This document shows, piece after piece, positions 15,796-23,410 of a stretch of DNA of 35,401 nucleotides. The DNA is from Zooshikella ganghwensis DSM 15267 (GTDB taxonomy: Bacteria; Pseudomonadota; Gammaproteobacteria; Pseudomonadales; Zooshikellaceae): assembly GCF_000428585.1 (NCBI RefSeq), contig NZ_AUAF01000039.1:1-35401 (forward strand). Direction: 5' to 3'. The translations under genes and the position numbers were made by a program. How positions within the stretch are numbered: position 1 is the first letter of the stretch; the number at the start of each line of letters is the position of its first letter. Under the pieces are notes generated by a model, which was not told the DNA's origin, ran no database searches, and saw only the letters and a list, made by a program, of their open reading frames with translations.

Positions 15796-16467
15796 ATGCC
15801 CTTTAAGAAGTCAACGCATAAACAGAAAACTCATCGCACAGATGTCAACCAGTATGACCCAAACGTGATGGTGGTTTTATTTAATAAACCTTACCAAGTA
15901 CTGTCACAATTTACTGATGGTGAACAACGGCAAACACTCGCTGACTATTTATCCATTCAAAACATTTACGCTGCAGGACGTTTAGACCGTGACAGCGAAG
16001 GCTTATTGCTTTTAACCAATAATGGCCGGCTACAACACACTATTGCTCACCCTAAGCACAAATTACCGAAAACTTACTGGGTACAAGTAGAGGGCATCCC
16101 CAGTAGTCATGCCTTACAGCAATTACGCGATGGCGTCATGCTCAATGATGGATTAACATTGCCGAGCACTGTTGAACTCATCCCCCCTCCTACAGCACTT
16201 TGGCAACGAGAGCCACCCATTAGAGAGCGTAAATCAATCCCCACCCAGTGGTTAGCAATAACAATCATTGAGGGACGCAATCGGCAAGTCCGGCGTATGA
16301 CAGCCGCTGTTGGTTATCCAACCTTAAGATTAATCCGTGCACAAATAGGCCCTTGGCATATTGGAAAGCTGCAGCCTGGTGAATCAAAAATCCTACAAAA
16401 CCCTTGGCAACTAATAGCGCGCTATCGGTCACAGCAATCTCAGCGCAAGCCATCTAAACTTCGATAA
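15796..16467 (+). CDS. rluE: 23S rRNA pseudouridine synthase RluE
   Basis: A 223-residue RsuA-family pseudouridine synthase. RluE makes pseudouridine 2457 of 23S rRNA in E. coli. The catalytic Asp lies in [29 protein letters not shown] starts the fold, and [25 protein letters not shown] is the conserved C-terminal block. It has no N-terminal S4 domain, which is typical of RluE and separates it from RluB, RluF and RsuA. The basic N- and C-terminal tails fit RNA binding. It leads a tight plus-strand run: the VanZ-like gene starts 22 bases later. Confidence 0.9.
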   Translation: MPFKKSTHKQKTHRTDVNQYDPNVMVVLFNKPYQVLSQFTDGEQRQTLADYLSIQNIYAAGRLDRDSEGLLLLTNNGRLQHTIAHPKHKLPKTYWVQVEGIPSSHALQQLRDGVMLNDGLTLPSTVELIPPPTALWQREPPIRERKSIPTQWLAITIIEGRNRQVRRMTAAVGYPTLRLIRAQIGPWHIGKLQPGESKILQNPWQLIARYRSQQSQRKPSKLR

Positions 16468-16489
16468 AAAATATGGTTATCAATATGTT

Positions 16490-16912
16490 ATGCAAATGAT
16501 TACTAAATTCTTACAAAATAACTATGTATTGCTAGCACGGCTGGCATTGAGCATTTGTTTAATTGCAATTTCAATACTTGCTTTCAGCCCAGCAGTCGTT
16601 GATCCCCTCATACATACCAGCGATAAACTTAAGCACGGATTTGCTTTTTTAGTGTTAGCCTATTTAGTCGATGCCGCCTGGCCCACAAGCACATTTAATT
16701 ATCAGAAATGGCTTGGCTTACTAGGTTATGGTGTATTTATCGAAGCTGTGCAGTATTTTATCCCTTACCGCTCCGCCTCCTGGCTAGACCTGCTAGCTGA
16801 TACTTCTGGTATCCTTTGTTATGGATTACTCATCCCTGGCTTTAAACACCTGCCACTTATTAACTGGCGTTGGCAACATCCCATGCTTTCTAGCCCACAC
16901 CAGCAAGATTAA
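16490..16912 (+). CDS. VanZ-family membrane protein
   Basis: A 140-residue integral membrane protein with four predicted spans. The VanZ-like signatures are SDKLKHGFAFLVLAYLVD and GVFIEAVQYFIPYRSASWLDLLADTSGI, which carry the conserved K-H and E-Q-x-x-x-x-R-x-x-x-x-D-x-x-x-D residues. VanZ itself gives low-level teicoplanin resistance, but most chromosomal homologues have no assigned role. It is 22 bases after rluE and 8 bases before the first InaA-like gene, so it is probably in one operon. Confidence 0.85.
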   Translation: MQMITKFLQNNYVLLARLALSICLIAISILAFSPAVVDPLIHTSDKLKHGFAFLVLAYLVDAAWPTSTFNYQKWLGLLGYGVFIEAVQYFIPYRSASWLDLLADTSGILCYGLLIPGFKHLPLINWRWQHPMLSSPHQQD

Positions 16913-16920
16913 GGACTGAT

Positions 16921-17667
16921 ATGCAGTATCTATGTCCCTCTTTTGCCACACTTGCAAAGCAACAACAACTTATCCACTTTAATGACTTTTGGGACTTAAC
17001 CACACCTTGGTTTGAAGCTCCCAACCACCGACGTAATGGTTGGAGTGGTGTCATTGAGTACACATTAACAGACTCAAATGGGCATCCTCACCGCTACTTT
17101 ATTAAGCGACAAGAAAATCACAATACGCGTAGTTTACGTCACCCGTTTTCTGGCGAGCCAACCTATCGTCGCGAATTGATTAGCATTCTGAAGCTTCAGG
17201 CACTCAATGTCCCTACTTTAGATGTTGTGTATTACCAGGAACGAAAAGAAAAAAACAACCATCAAGCTATTTTAATTTCTAAAGCCCTTGAGAATTATCA
17301 AAGTTTTGGCGAGTGGTACAAAAGCAAACCAGATGAACATCAGCTAGCTACAGCTTTTAAGCGGCTTGCAGCCATTATTAAACAGCTTCATCACCATAAA
17401 CTCGCACACTACTGCTTATACCCTAATCATGTTTTCATTAAATCTGATGAAAAAAATACATTTGATATTCGTCTAATTGACTTAGAAAAAGTCCGTTATA
17501 CCCCGATTTCTGCCCAAGGCCGCTATAAAGATTTAGATTGTTTCTTGCGTCACGCCTCGAGTTTTTCACCCAGTCACTTAAAAATGTTTTTCGATGAGTA
17601 TTTCAAAAACTTATCGAAATTTTCACATATTCAGCACAAGCTCATACAGCAGCTATCCCAACAGTAA
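16921..17667 (+). CDS. InaA/WaaP-like kinase-fold protein, copy 1
   Basis: A 248-residue member of the lipopolysaccharide-kinase (Kdo/WaaP) superfamily, InaA branch. WFEAPNHRRNGWSGV and YFIKRQENHNTRS give the nucleotide-binding Lys62, and PTYRRELISI supplies the helix-C Glu. The catalytic loop reads HYCLYPNHVFI, with Cys where the catalytic Asp of WaaP (HRDCY) sits. LIDLEKVR gives the metal-binding Asp. Activity is therefore uncertain; InaA-like proteins generally share this H-x-C-LYP pattern. The location is cytoplasmic, possibly membrane-peripheral. It starts 8 bases after the VanZ-like stop. Confidence 0.82.
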   Translation: MQYLCPSFATLAKQQQLIHFNDFWDLTTPWFEAPNHRRNGWSGVIEYTLTDSNGHPHRYFIKRQENHNTRSLRHPFSGEPTYRRELISILKLQALNVPTLDVVYYQERKEKNNHQAILISKALENYQSFGEWYKSKPDEHQLATAFKRLAAIIKQLHHHKLAHYCLYPNHVFIKSDEKNTFDIRLIDLEKVRYTPISAQGRYKDLDCFLRHASSFSPSHLKMFFDEYFKNLSKFSHIQHKLIQQLSQQ

Positions 17668-17730
17668 AGTTGTACTCAGAAATGGAGGGCTTTACATTTT
17701 ATTTTTGAAAGTGAGAACTACATAAAAGCT

Positions 17731-17759
17731 ATGACATTTCCCTTTTGGGGCAATGTCAT
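17731..17759. promoter_or_regulatory. Hairpin between the two InaA-like genes
   Basis: ATGACATT (17731-17738) pairs with AATGTCAT (17752-17759). After a T-C mismatch, CCC (17740-17742) pairs with GGG (17748-17750) around a short T-rich loop. There is no T-run after it, so it is more likely an mRNA-processing or attenuation structure than a full terminator. It lies 64-92 bases after the first gene and about 45 before the second. Confidence 0.45.
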
Positions 17760-17804
17760 TACCATACGGTGACAATAATAAATAAAAAGTGGTAGCAAAG
17801 CTGT

Positions 17805-18563
17805 ATGAATCACTTAAGCCGTTTAAGTCACTTTATTGTTGCCTCACAAGCAGTTGCGGAGCTGTTAAAGCAAAATCAACTGAGTAGTTTTGAGCAGGTA
17901 TGGGAGGCTAAACTCCCATGGTTTGAACCACCCAATCAACGACGAAATGGTTGGAGTGGTGTCAGTGAACATCAGTTACATACGGCTTCCGGTAATCACA
18001 TCAACATATTTATAAAACGCCAAGAAAATCATAATACCTTTAGCATTCAACATCCTATTACTGGCATTCCTACTTTTTACCGCGAATTTAATAACTTAAA
18101 ACGACTTTATCATCTTGGTATTGGTGCCCCTCAACCCCTCCTCTACGCAGAACGCACTCACCATGGCAAAAAACAAGCGGTATTAATCACCAAAGCACTC
18201 GATGGCTACTGCAGTTTAGAAAACTGGTATCAACGTTACTCAAAAGCAACATTAACAACTCGTGAAAAATTACTTAGCTCTCTGGCAATATGCTTACGAA
18301 ACTTTCACAACCATCATTTAGTTCATAACTGTCTTTATCCAAAACATATTTTTGTCACTAATGCTGAAAATCCCGCATCTTTTCAAATCTACTTAATAGA
18401 TTTAGAAAAAACCAAACGCGTATTCAATACAAAAAAACACTGCAATCATGACTTACAACGTTTTATTCGACACGCAAACATTATTCCTGAACATGATATA
18501 CAGTATTTTATTGACCACTACCAGCACGTGGATAAGCGCCAGCACTACCTTTGTGCCAGTTAA
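17805..18563 (+). CDS. InaA/WaaP-like kinase-fold protein, copy 2
   Basis: A 252-residue paralogue of the preceding gene, sharing the whole domain order: PWFEPPNQRRNGWSGVSE, FIKRQENHNTFSIQHP (ATP-site Lys), PTFYREFNNLKRL, HNCLYPKHIFV (Cys in place of the catalytic Asp) and LIDLEKTK. The two look like an old tandem duplication because they differ throughout. Unlike copy 1, the leader is 137 bases long and contains a hairpin, so it may be expressed separately. The substrate is unknown; lipid A core or another surface glycan is the family-based guess. Confidence 0.82.
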   Translation: MNHLSRLSHFIVASQAVAELLKQNQLSSFEQVWEAKLPWFEPPNQRRNGWSGVSEHQLHTASGNHINIFIKRQENHNTFSIQHPITGIPTFYREFNNLKRLYHLGIGAPQPLLYAERTHHGKKQAVLITKALDGYCSLENWYQRYSKATLTTREKLLSSLAICLRNFHNHHLVHNCLYPKHIFVTNAENPASFQIYLIDLEKTKRVFNTKKHCNHDLQRFIRHANIIPEHDIQYFIDHYQHVDKRQHYLCAS

Positions 18564-18680
18564 GTCCATAAAAACAAGACTCCAAGGAGGGGGATTTGCC
18601 GCGTGTTCGACAAGTGCGCTCCAAACTTTGGGCAAAAATGCTTATTAAAGAGTGGTTTTAAGGCAAATTTATAGGTGACA

Positions 18681-18697
18681 GCCCTGAGCAGCAGGGC
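18681..18697 (+). terminator. Weak terminator-like hairpin
   Basis: GCCCTG (18681-18686) and CAGGGC (18692-18697) form a 6-bp GC-rich stem with loop AGCAG, followed by an AT-rich but not pure-T stretch. It lies between the second InaA-like gene and the stop of the minus-strand UDG-like gene at 18705, a fitting place for a bidirectional terminator. Confidence 0.4.
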
Positions 18698-18704
18698 CAG
18701 TCAT

Positions 18705-19283
18705 TTATAATAATATTTTACGTATATGGGATTGAAGAAAAGGCACAACATCAGCCTCAAACCATGGATTTTTTCTTAACCATAACGTATTTCGAGGGGA
18801 TGGGTGAGGGAGTGGCAAGTAATCAGGTAAGCATTGTTGCCAATGACTAACACGAGCTGTTAGTGTTTTATGCTGATCTTGCAAGTAGTATTGCTGCGCA
18901 TATTGCCCTACTAATAAAGTAAACTGAATATTGGGCATTAAGGGACGGAGTAAGGGATGCCACTTAGGAGCACATTCAGGACGAGGAGGAAGATCACCAC
19001 TTTTACCTTTTCCCGGATAACATAAACCAACAGGTATAATGGCGATGTTACTTTCATCGTAAAACTGTTCACGATCCAAATCCAGCCACATATGTAACCG
19101 ATCGCCACTAGGATCATTCCACGGAATACCTGTAGCATGAACACGCGTTCCAGGAGCTTGTCCCACAATTAAAATCTTTGCAGTTTCGGTTGCACGCAAC
19201 ACGGGGTTAGCTCCCAGTGGCAAGTGCTCCTTGCAGATATTACACTGTCTGATGTCTGCCAATAAGTCTTTAAGTGAGATCAT
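18705..19283 (-). CDS. Uracil-DNA glycosylase superfamily protein, likely Fe-S type
   Basis: A 192-residue protein of the UDG superfamily, which removes damaged bases from DNA. Motif 1 reads VGQAPGTRVHATGIPWNDPSGDRL and the C-terminal motif LPHPSPRN, which holds the His contacting the flipped base. Cys14, Cys17, Cys88 and Cys104 have spacing like the 4Fe-4S ligands of family 4 enzymes, so a cluster is probable. The annotation for this subgroup is usually just 'UDG family protein'. True uracil specificity is not shown. It is separate from arfA upstream, with 118 bases between. Confidence 0.82.
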   Translation of the reverse strand: MISLKDLLADIRQCNICKEHLPLGANPVLRATETAKILIVGQAPGTRVHATGIPWNDPSGDRLHMWLDLDREQFYDESNIAIIPVGLCYPGKGKSGDLPPRPECAPKWHPLLRPLMPNIQFTLLVGQYAQQYYLQDQHKTLTARVSHWQQCLPDYLPLPHPSPRNTLWLRKNPWFEADVVPFLQSHIRKILL

Positions 19284-19401
19284 CGCTCATTGCATCCAAT
19301 ACTAGGGCCTGTAAACACTATTTGAATGATATGATGTAGGAATTTGAGCGGGAGTCAATGACTGCAGAAGGCGCTTAATGAGAAGAGGATATACGGAAGG
19401 A

Positions 19402-19605
19402 TCAAGCAGTTTTAACGTGAATAGCGCGTTTAAGGTGTACCATAAAAAAAGCCTCCGAGCATGAATACTTGGAGGCTTTTTTAAAGGCTTTGCGACTGTA
19501 TGAACCTTTACCTTTTTTCGGCTTTTCTGTCTGGCTACGGAACTGTCGCTGCATCACTAACTGTTTACCCAGAGCTCGACGCTTAGGTTTTGTTGAAGTT
19601 ACCAT
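19402..19605 (-). CDS. arfA: Alternative ribosome-rescue factor A, with internal terminator
   Basis: The 67-codon frame matches ArfA, which recruits RF2 to free ribosomes stalled on non-stop mRNA when trans-translation fails. The core QFRSQTEKPKKGKGSYSRK (residues 21-39) corresponds to the KGKGSY segment that threads into the empty mRNA channel. Codons 42-54 encode a strong hairpin with a T-run. The normal transcript would therefore end inside the gene and yield a truncated, tmRNA-tagged product unless trans-translation is blocked. This is the known feedback on arfA. Residues after about 54 are poorly conserved and may rarely be made. GGAAG lies about 10 bases upstream of the ATG. Confidence 0.85.
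   Translation of the reverse strand: MVTSTKPKRRALGKQLVMQRQFRSQTEKPKKGKGSYSRKAFKKASKYSCSEAFFMVHLKRAIHVKTA
19444..19482 (-). terminator. Intrinsic terminator inside arfA
   Basis: On the minus strand, A-rich GCCTCC and GGAGGC (19451-19456 with 19471-19476) plus six flanking A-T pairs form a 12-bp stem with a 14-base loop, followed by seven T. It falls within codons 42-54 of arfA, about 40 bases before the frame's own stop. The shape fits both Rho-independent termination and RNase III cleavage, as described for E. coli arfA. Confidence 0.85.
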
Positions 19606-19726
19606 AATAGTTTATCTTCCTGGTTTCCATTTTAAAACAATTGATCCCACAAGTTATTCGCTGCGATGCATATGCTGCAAGCTGCGAACTTGGGGCAGCA
19701 TCATAATAAATTTTTACACCAAACGC

Positions 19727-19753
19727 AAAAAAGCAGGCCAGTCACTGACCTGC
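19727..19753 (-). terminator. Intrinsic terminator of the small conserved gene
   Basis: GCAGG (19733-19737) pairs with CCTGC (19749-19753), and the inner CAG pairs with CTG after one mismatch. Six T follow on the minus strand (complement of 19727-19732). It lies about 75 bases past the stop of the minus-strand gene at 19827. Confidence 0.7.
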
Positions 19754-19826
19754 TAAAGGCAAGGGTAATGTACATCAGGGAAGATAAACTCAAAGTCCCT
19801 CGTTAAGGAGGGAAATAGTAATGTCG

Positions 19827-20135
19827 CTATTCGCCTTCACCAATAGGCTCTTTCGAAGTAGACAAGAAACCTCTACCTTGAGCAAAGTAAAGATAAACAG
19901 GCTTCTCATTACGTAATACATCAATTACATTTTCAAACATAGCTGATGGTAAATGCATCCGAATGATGCCACTACTTTCATAGTCATTTTCGTATTGCAT
20001 TCCTGGGTCGTTAAAGCGAACATACCCTTTTGTTTTACCATCTGAGCCATACAATGCTATTTGGGCACGGTTTGTTTGATAGCCTTCTGGGCCACCATAA
20101 AATAAAACATGATAGTTTTTAATTTCTGTAGACAT
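19827..20135 (-). CDS. Small conserved hypothetical protein
   Basis: A 102-residue soluble protein beginning MSTEIKNYHVLFYGGPEGYQ. The composition is aromatic- and Gly-rich with alternating short strands (HVLFYGG, QIALYG, GYVRFND, PVYLYFAQGRGFL), suggesting a small beta-sheet protein with one helix (SAMFENVIDVLRN). It has no signal peptide. I believe similar proteins occur in other gammaproteobacteria, but I cannot name a family. It has its own intrinsic terminator and a purine-rich leader, so it is a monocistronic real gene. The function is unknown. Confidence 0.75.
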   Translation of the reverse strand: MSTEIKNYHVLFYGGPEGYQTNRAQIALYGSDGKTKGYVRFNDPGMQYENDYESSGIIRMHLPSAMFENVIDVLRNEKPVYLYFAQGRGFLSTSKEPIGEGE

Positions 20136-20618
20136 AACTTACCAATCTCCCTTTGAAATAAGTTTGGCTATCTTTTACCTAAACAGGTAAACAGAATTTC
20201 TCTATGTAATTTCGTACACGCAGAATTAAAATAAATTATCGAAAAAAAACTTAAAGTCTAGTTCACCTATACTCTTCGCGAATGATTTTTAGGCTTTGTT
20301 ACCATCGCTCTTCACCCCAGTCATTTAGTTTATCTAAACTCCTGGAACTTCATCGCTCGGTGGCCTCGCCTAAATAACCCTTCGCTGTGAGTATATACCA
20401 CTTTATTTTGACACCTAAAAATGATTCATTATGGGTATACTTTGGAAAAGAGCTTAAAAAACCGTAAATCAACTCAACTAAGAGGTTAGCAGCTCGTTAA
20501 CTAACTGCAACACGTTTTTAGCGAAAATTCATGATTATTTTATGAAGTATTTTTAACAGTTCTACAATCATGACTACTAATTATTCGCTGACACTGAGAT
20601 TAATGTACTCATCAAACA
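20136..20618. other. 480-base intergenic region holding a repeat element
   Basis: The region lies between two minus-strand genes. Bases 20268-20439 are a copy of the dispersed TATACCC element. The 180 bases after it, up to the cyclase stop at 20619, are AT-rich with no gene or terminator that I can support. The 130 bases before it should contain the promoter of the small gene starting at 20135. Confidence 0.5.
20268..20439 (+). repeat. TATACCC repeat element, copy A
   Basis: A 172-base element. The left end TATACTCTTCGCGAATGATT, continuing TTTAGG, matches the reverse complement of the right end (TATACCCATAATGAATCATT, continuing TTTAGG at 20439-20414), giving imperfect terminal inverted repeats of about 27 bases. 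The interior from 20268 to about 20396 aligns along its whole length with copy B read on the minus strand. It contains no open frame. Confidence 0.75.
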
Positions 20619-22292
20619 TTAATTACCAAGCAACCAACTTTCAGGAATTTCATAAAAACCATAAAAAGTAATTTCTTGAGTTTTACCCTTTAGCTGCATG
20701 GTATAGCTTGGCCACTCATGGGTATCGATCTCCAAAATTGATAAAAATGCACTGGAAATAATAATAGGGTATCCTGCCACCTTACTTTGCTGTTCCAGTC
20801 TCGCGGCAATATTCACATCATCACCAATTGCGCTGATAATTTGTGCCGCAGGTGGTCCCATAGTACCCACAATTACCCGCCCAAAATGCAAGCCTATGCC
20901 ACATGACAATGGTGCTAGCAACTCAGAAGACAGTACCGCATTAAGACGCTTCAATTTTTCCTGCATTAACGCGACACCTTTTAAGGCTTGCCGGCAAATA
21001 CGCACGTGTTTCTCTTCAGCTAAACCATACAATGCCATCAAGCCATCACCGGCAAACTGGGCATAATGCCCTTCAGTTTCATGCAATGCAGCAGTCATTT
21101 CCGCAAAAAACTGGTTCAAAATAAACAGCACATCATAGGGTAAACGTTGCTCTCCTAAACGCGTTGAATCTCGAAGATCTAAAAAGAGTATTGCAACTTC
21201 TCGTTCATGCCCATCCAGCCCACCCGGCCGTTTACTTGCAGAAGCCCTTACATCAGGAGATAAAAGCGGCTGGACTGAAATGGTGCCTGTTGGATATAAC
21301 TGACATGCCAAACGAGTATGTGCTGGTGCACTAATTTTATCCAAAGCCTGCTTTTCAACTGCATTAGGTGGTGCTAAAGCAGCTTCACCAGCAGTAATTA
21401 ATACCCGACAAGTAGTGCACCTTCCTCTACCGCCACAAATAGCAGCATGAGGAATACCATGCTGTCTAAAGGTATCTAATAGTGAGGTATTTCGAAAAAG
21501 ACGTATGTTTTGGCCATTGGCTAAACATAACTGACCGACCGTTTGCTGCCGTAACCAAAAGTAATTTAGCCCTCGCACTATTAGCGGTAATAGCAAAATA
21601 AACGCATAAACTATCCAAGCATAAGAAGTATAGTTTTCAACCGCAGTAAAATAGTCACCCGTTAAGTTGGCTTGAGCTTTTATTGTTGCAATAAGCGTTT
21701 CATCGAGCATTCTCACTAACTGACGTCCGCTTGCTATAAACCCAGCAAGTGCTAAAACAGGTATTAATACTGCAACCCCAAGCCAGTAACTTTGTTGACC
21801 TTGATACCAACGATTAACTCGTAACCAATAATGAATACCCAAACAACCATGATACCAAACGAGCAGTAAAGTCACTGCCTGCCAAAGGCCTTTATCTGGC
21901 GCTAAATACCAGTAAATCAGTTGAATAGAATAATAGTCATGGTCTACCGCAAATCTATCCACTAAAACATCTGTCGCCAACACATGCTGTACCAACATGA
22001 GCGGTATCAGCAAGCCTGAAACAATCTGCCGCCACTCCCACCCAGCAATACCCAGCATATTTCTTCGGGCTAAAACCCATATAGCATTTACCAAGTGGGT
22101 TAAAACGGCTACTAACATAAGCATTTTGCCTACCGGGGTATTCCAAGGTGCCAGTAACCATTTTCGGACAGCATTTTGCCAATGAATGTCAAACAACCCC
22201 ATGCTGTGATTAACTAAGTGCATCAACACAAATGCAAATAACATCAGTCCAGAATAAAGCCTTAAGTTTGCCCTTAAATTCTTCGGCTGCAA
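20619..22292 (-). CDS. Membrane-ferredoxin-adenylate/guanylate cyclase fusion
   Basis: A 557-residue signalling enzyme in three parts. Residues 1-250 hold about six membrane spans with conserved His (HLVNHSMGLFD, LVQHVLATD, WYHGCLGIHYWLR), recalling haem-binding cytochrome b-like domains. Residues about 250-345 are a 2Fe-2S ferredoxin domain (CGGRGRCTTCR...ACQLYP). Residues about 360-550 are a class III cyclase: FLDLRDSTRLG and YAQFAGDGLMALYG give the two metal Asp, and DDVNIAARLE gives the Asn-Arg pair. All catalytic residues are present. TTG 22292 is chosen because GGAG lies 8 bases upstream; another TTG at 22328 is less likely. Redox control of cAMP synthesis is inferred. Confidence 0.88.
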   Translation of the reverse strand: MQPKNLRANLRLYSGLMLFAFVLMHLVNHSMGLFDIHWQNAVRKWLLAPWNTPVGKMLMLVAVLTHLVNAIWVLARRNMLGIAGWEWRQIVSGLLIPLMLVQHVLATDVLVDRFAVDHDYYSIQLIYWYLAPDKGLWQAVTLLLVWYHGCLGIHYWLRVNRWYQGQQSYWLGVAVLIPVLALAGFIASGRQLVRMLDETLIATIKAQANLTGDYFTAVENYTSYAWIVYAFILLLPLIVRGLNYFWLRQQTVGQLCLANGQNIRLFRNTSLLDTFRQHGIPHAAICGGRGRCTTCRVLITAGEAALAPPNAVEKQALDKISAPAHTRLACQLYPTGTISVQPLLSPDVRASASKRPGGLDGHEREVAILFLDLRDSTRLGEQRLPYDVLFILNQFFAEMTAALHETEGHYAQFAGDGLMALYGLAEEKHVRICRQALKGVALMQEKLKRLNAVLSSELLAPLSCGIGLHFGRVIVGTMGPPAAQIISAIGDDVNIAARLEQQSKVAGYPIIISSAFLSILEIDTHEWPSYTMQLKGKTQEITFYGFYEIPESWLLGN

Positions 22293-22320
22293 GTATCGAT
22301 CTCCGCAGTAGCATTTGAAG

Positions 22321-22403
22321 ACTCCCAAAGCGAAGAATTTTTAAGTGGAGCTAAGCTGGTCTGTTAAGACTAGCCCCACATAGAACCCTTCGTTTTGGGT
22401 ATA
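22321..22403. repeat. TATACCC repeat element, short copy D
   Basis: An 83-base element. The left arm ACTCCCAAAGCGAAGAATTT pairs with the right arm ending AACCCTTCGTTTTGGGTATA, and the symmetry extends inward through GTGGAGCT/AGCCCCAC. It lacks the interior of copies A-C and could fold into one long imperfect hairpin. It overlaps the leader of the minus-strand cyclase gene, 29-111 bases upstream of the chosen start. Confidence 0.65.
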
Positions 22404-22581
22404 TAATTTAGAATGTTCTCTATTTGATTGAATTTACGTCTGTCATTAGGGCAGCAGTTAGAATTCACTAAACTAATCAACCTCAATTAAAAATAACACT
22501 CCCCAAATAATTAAGAGTAAAAAAATGATTACTTTATCTTGTGAGTGAAACACTGTCATCGTTAGTTAAAAATTAAATATC

Positions 22582-22617
22582 ATCATGATACTAACACTAT
22601 AATGTTAGTATCATGAT
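22582..22617. promoter_or_regulatory. Perfect 15-bp inverted repeat
   Basis: ATCATGATACTAACA (22582-22596) is matched exactly by TGTTAGTATCATGAT (22603-22617) around CTATAA. No T-run follows in either direction, so a terminator is not favoured. It lies about 245 bases before the small plus-strand gene and 290 before the cyclase start, and may be a regulator site or an extruding hairpin. Confidence 0.6.
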
Positions 22618-22861
22618 TACTCCATCCATCCTACATATATCCTTCATCACAAGTACAAGAACATCCTCTATTATCCATAGCCAATGCATAACCTTACCCA
22701 GGTCCATGCATTTATAAGTTATACCATCTTTGATTAACTACCTGATTTTTAATTTGGGTATACAAGTCAGCTAACGTGACCAGCTGTCACGCAACCATTC
22801 TACTAGCGACTTTAATCAATGGTATTCAAAACCAATAGACTTCCTTACCGAGGATAATGAT

Positions 22862-23188
22862 ATGGCAACGAATGCAGCTCCTTATAACTTTGACAAAGAG
22901 CTTTTACAGAATACTCATGGACAAATAAACTGGGGACCACTTTCCCTGTCATATAGCCTGAACCTGTCAAAACTTTCTTTAGTCGCAAATGCAACGTTAC
23001 TAGGTGTTAATGTTGGTCATGTTCAAATTGATCCTCAGCATCCTGAAGCTCAACTTGGTGGCAGTGTTGGCTTTGCAACAGCAAAATTAATGCTCTCAGT
23101 AGATTTTGACAAAAAAGTGCTGCACTATGTTGTAGACCTTGAAGCCTTTGGTCATGGCATCAACAAAAAAGGTGATATCCACTTATAA
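22862..23188 (+). CDS. Small hypothetical protein, unknown family
   Basis: A 108-residue protein beginning MATNAAPYNFDKELL, with alternating hydrophobic strands (LSLSYSLNLSKLSLVANATLLG, KLMLSVDFDKKVLHYVVDLEAFG) and no signal peptide or membrane helix, so mostly beta structure is likely. I recognise no family. Translation signals are strong (GAGG 8 bases before the ATG) and an intrinsic terminator follows, so it forms its own transcription unit. The long leader with several inverted repeats suggests regulated expression. Confidence 0.72.
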   Translation: MATNAAPYNFDKELLQNTHGQINWGPLSLSYSLNLSKLSLVANATLLGVNVGHVQIDPQHPEAQLGGSVGFATAKLMLSVDFDKKVLHYVVDLEAFGHGINKKGDIHL

Positions 23189-23209
23189 TCAACCTTATAT
23201 GCCTGACCA

Positions 23210-23294
23210 GAGAACCCTTTAATAGTTAGGGTTTCTCACTTGTAATACCTACTCCGTCAGTATAGGGCCTCTACTTAACGTGAGGCCCTTTTTT
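23210..23294 (+). terminator. Hairpin plus intrinsic terminator after small gene
   Basis: The first hairpin is GAGAACCCT (23210-23218) with AGGGTTTCTC (23228-23237), with one bulged base. The second has an 8-bp perfect GC-rich stem AGGGCCTC (23264-23271) / GAGGCCCT (23282-23289) followed by six T (23289-23294). The second is a strong rho-independent terminator for the 22862-23188 gene. Confidence 0.85.
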
Positions 23295-23410
23295 CCCAAC
23301 AACTGTTCTCACCTTTACTTCTCTGACATTCACTCGGTATAGTTCACTATAAGACCAATAAATACTCTGTAAGAGAAGTATAGAAACCCAGCGTTGGATG
23401 AGAACACACA

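Larger units (their letters stand above)
22293..22861. other. 570-base divergent intergenic region
   Basis: It holds the promoters of the cyclase fusion (minus) and the small gene at 22862 (plus). It contains a short TATACCC-type element (22321-22403), a perfect 15-bp inverted repeat (22582-22617) and a solo TTTGGGTATA end near 22757. No gene was found. Confidence 0.5.

Noticed and set aside
16921-18563. Tandem paralogues as a toxin-antitoxin or defence pair
   Set aside because: Both genes are full-length members of the same InaA/WaaP-like family with no nuclease, helicase or other effector domain, so a duplication is the simpler reading.
18448-18648. Frame overlapping the end of the second InaA-like gene
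   Set aside because: An out-of-frame shadow of the kinase-fold gene followed by intergenic DNA, with no start signal.
19469-19756. Plus-strand frame opposite arfA
   Set aside because: It is antisense to arfA, whose protein core (KGKGSYSRK) and internal terminator on the minus strand clearly identify the real gene.
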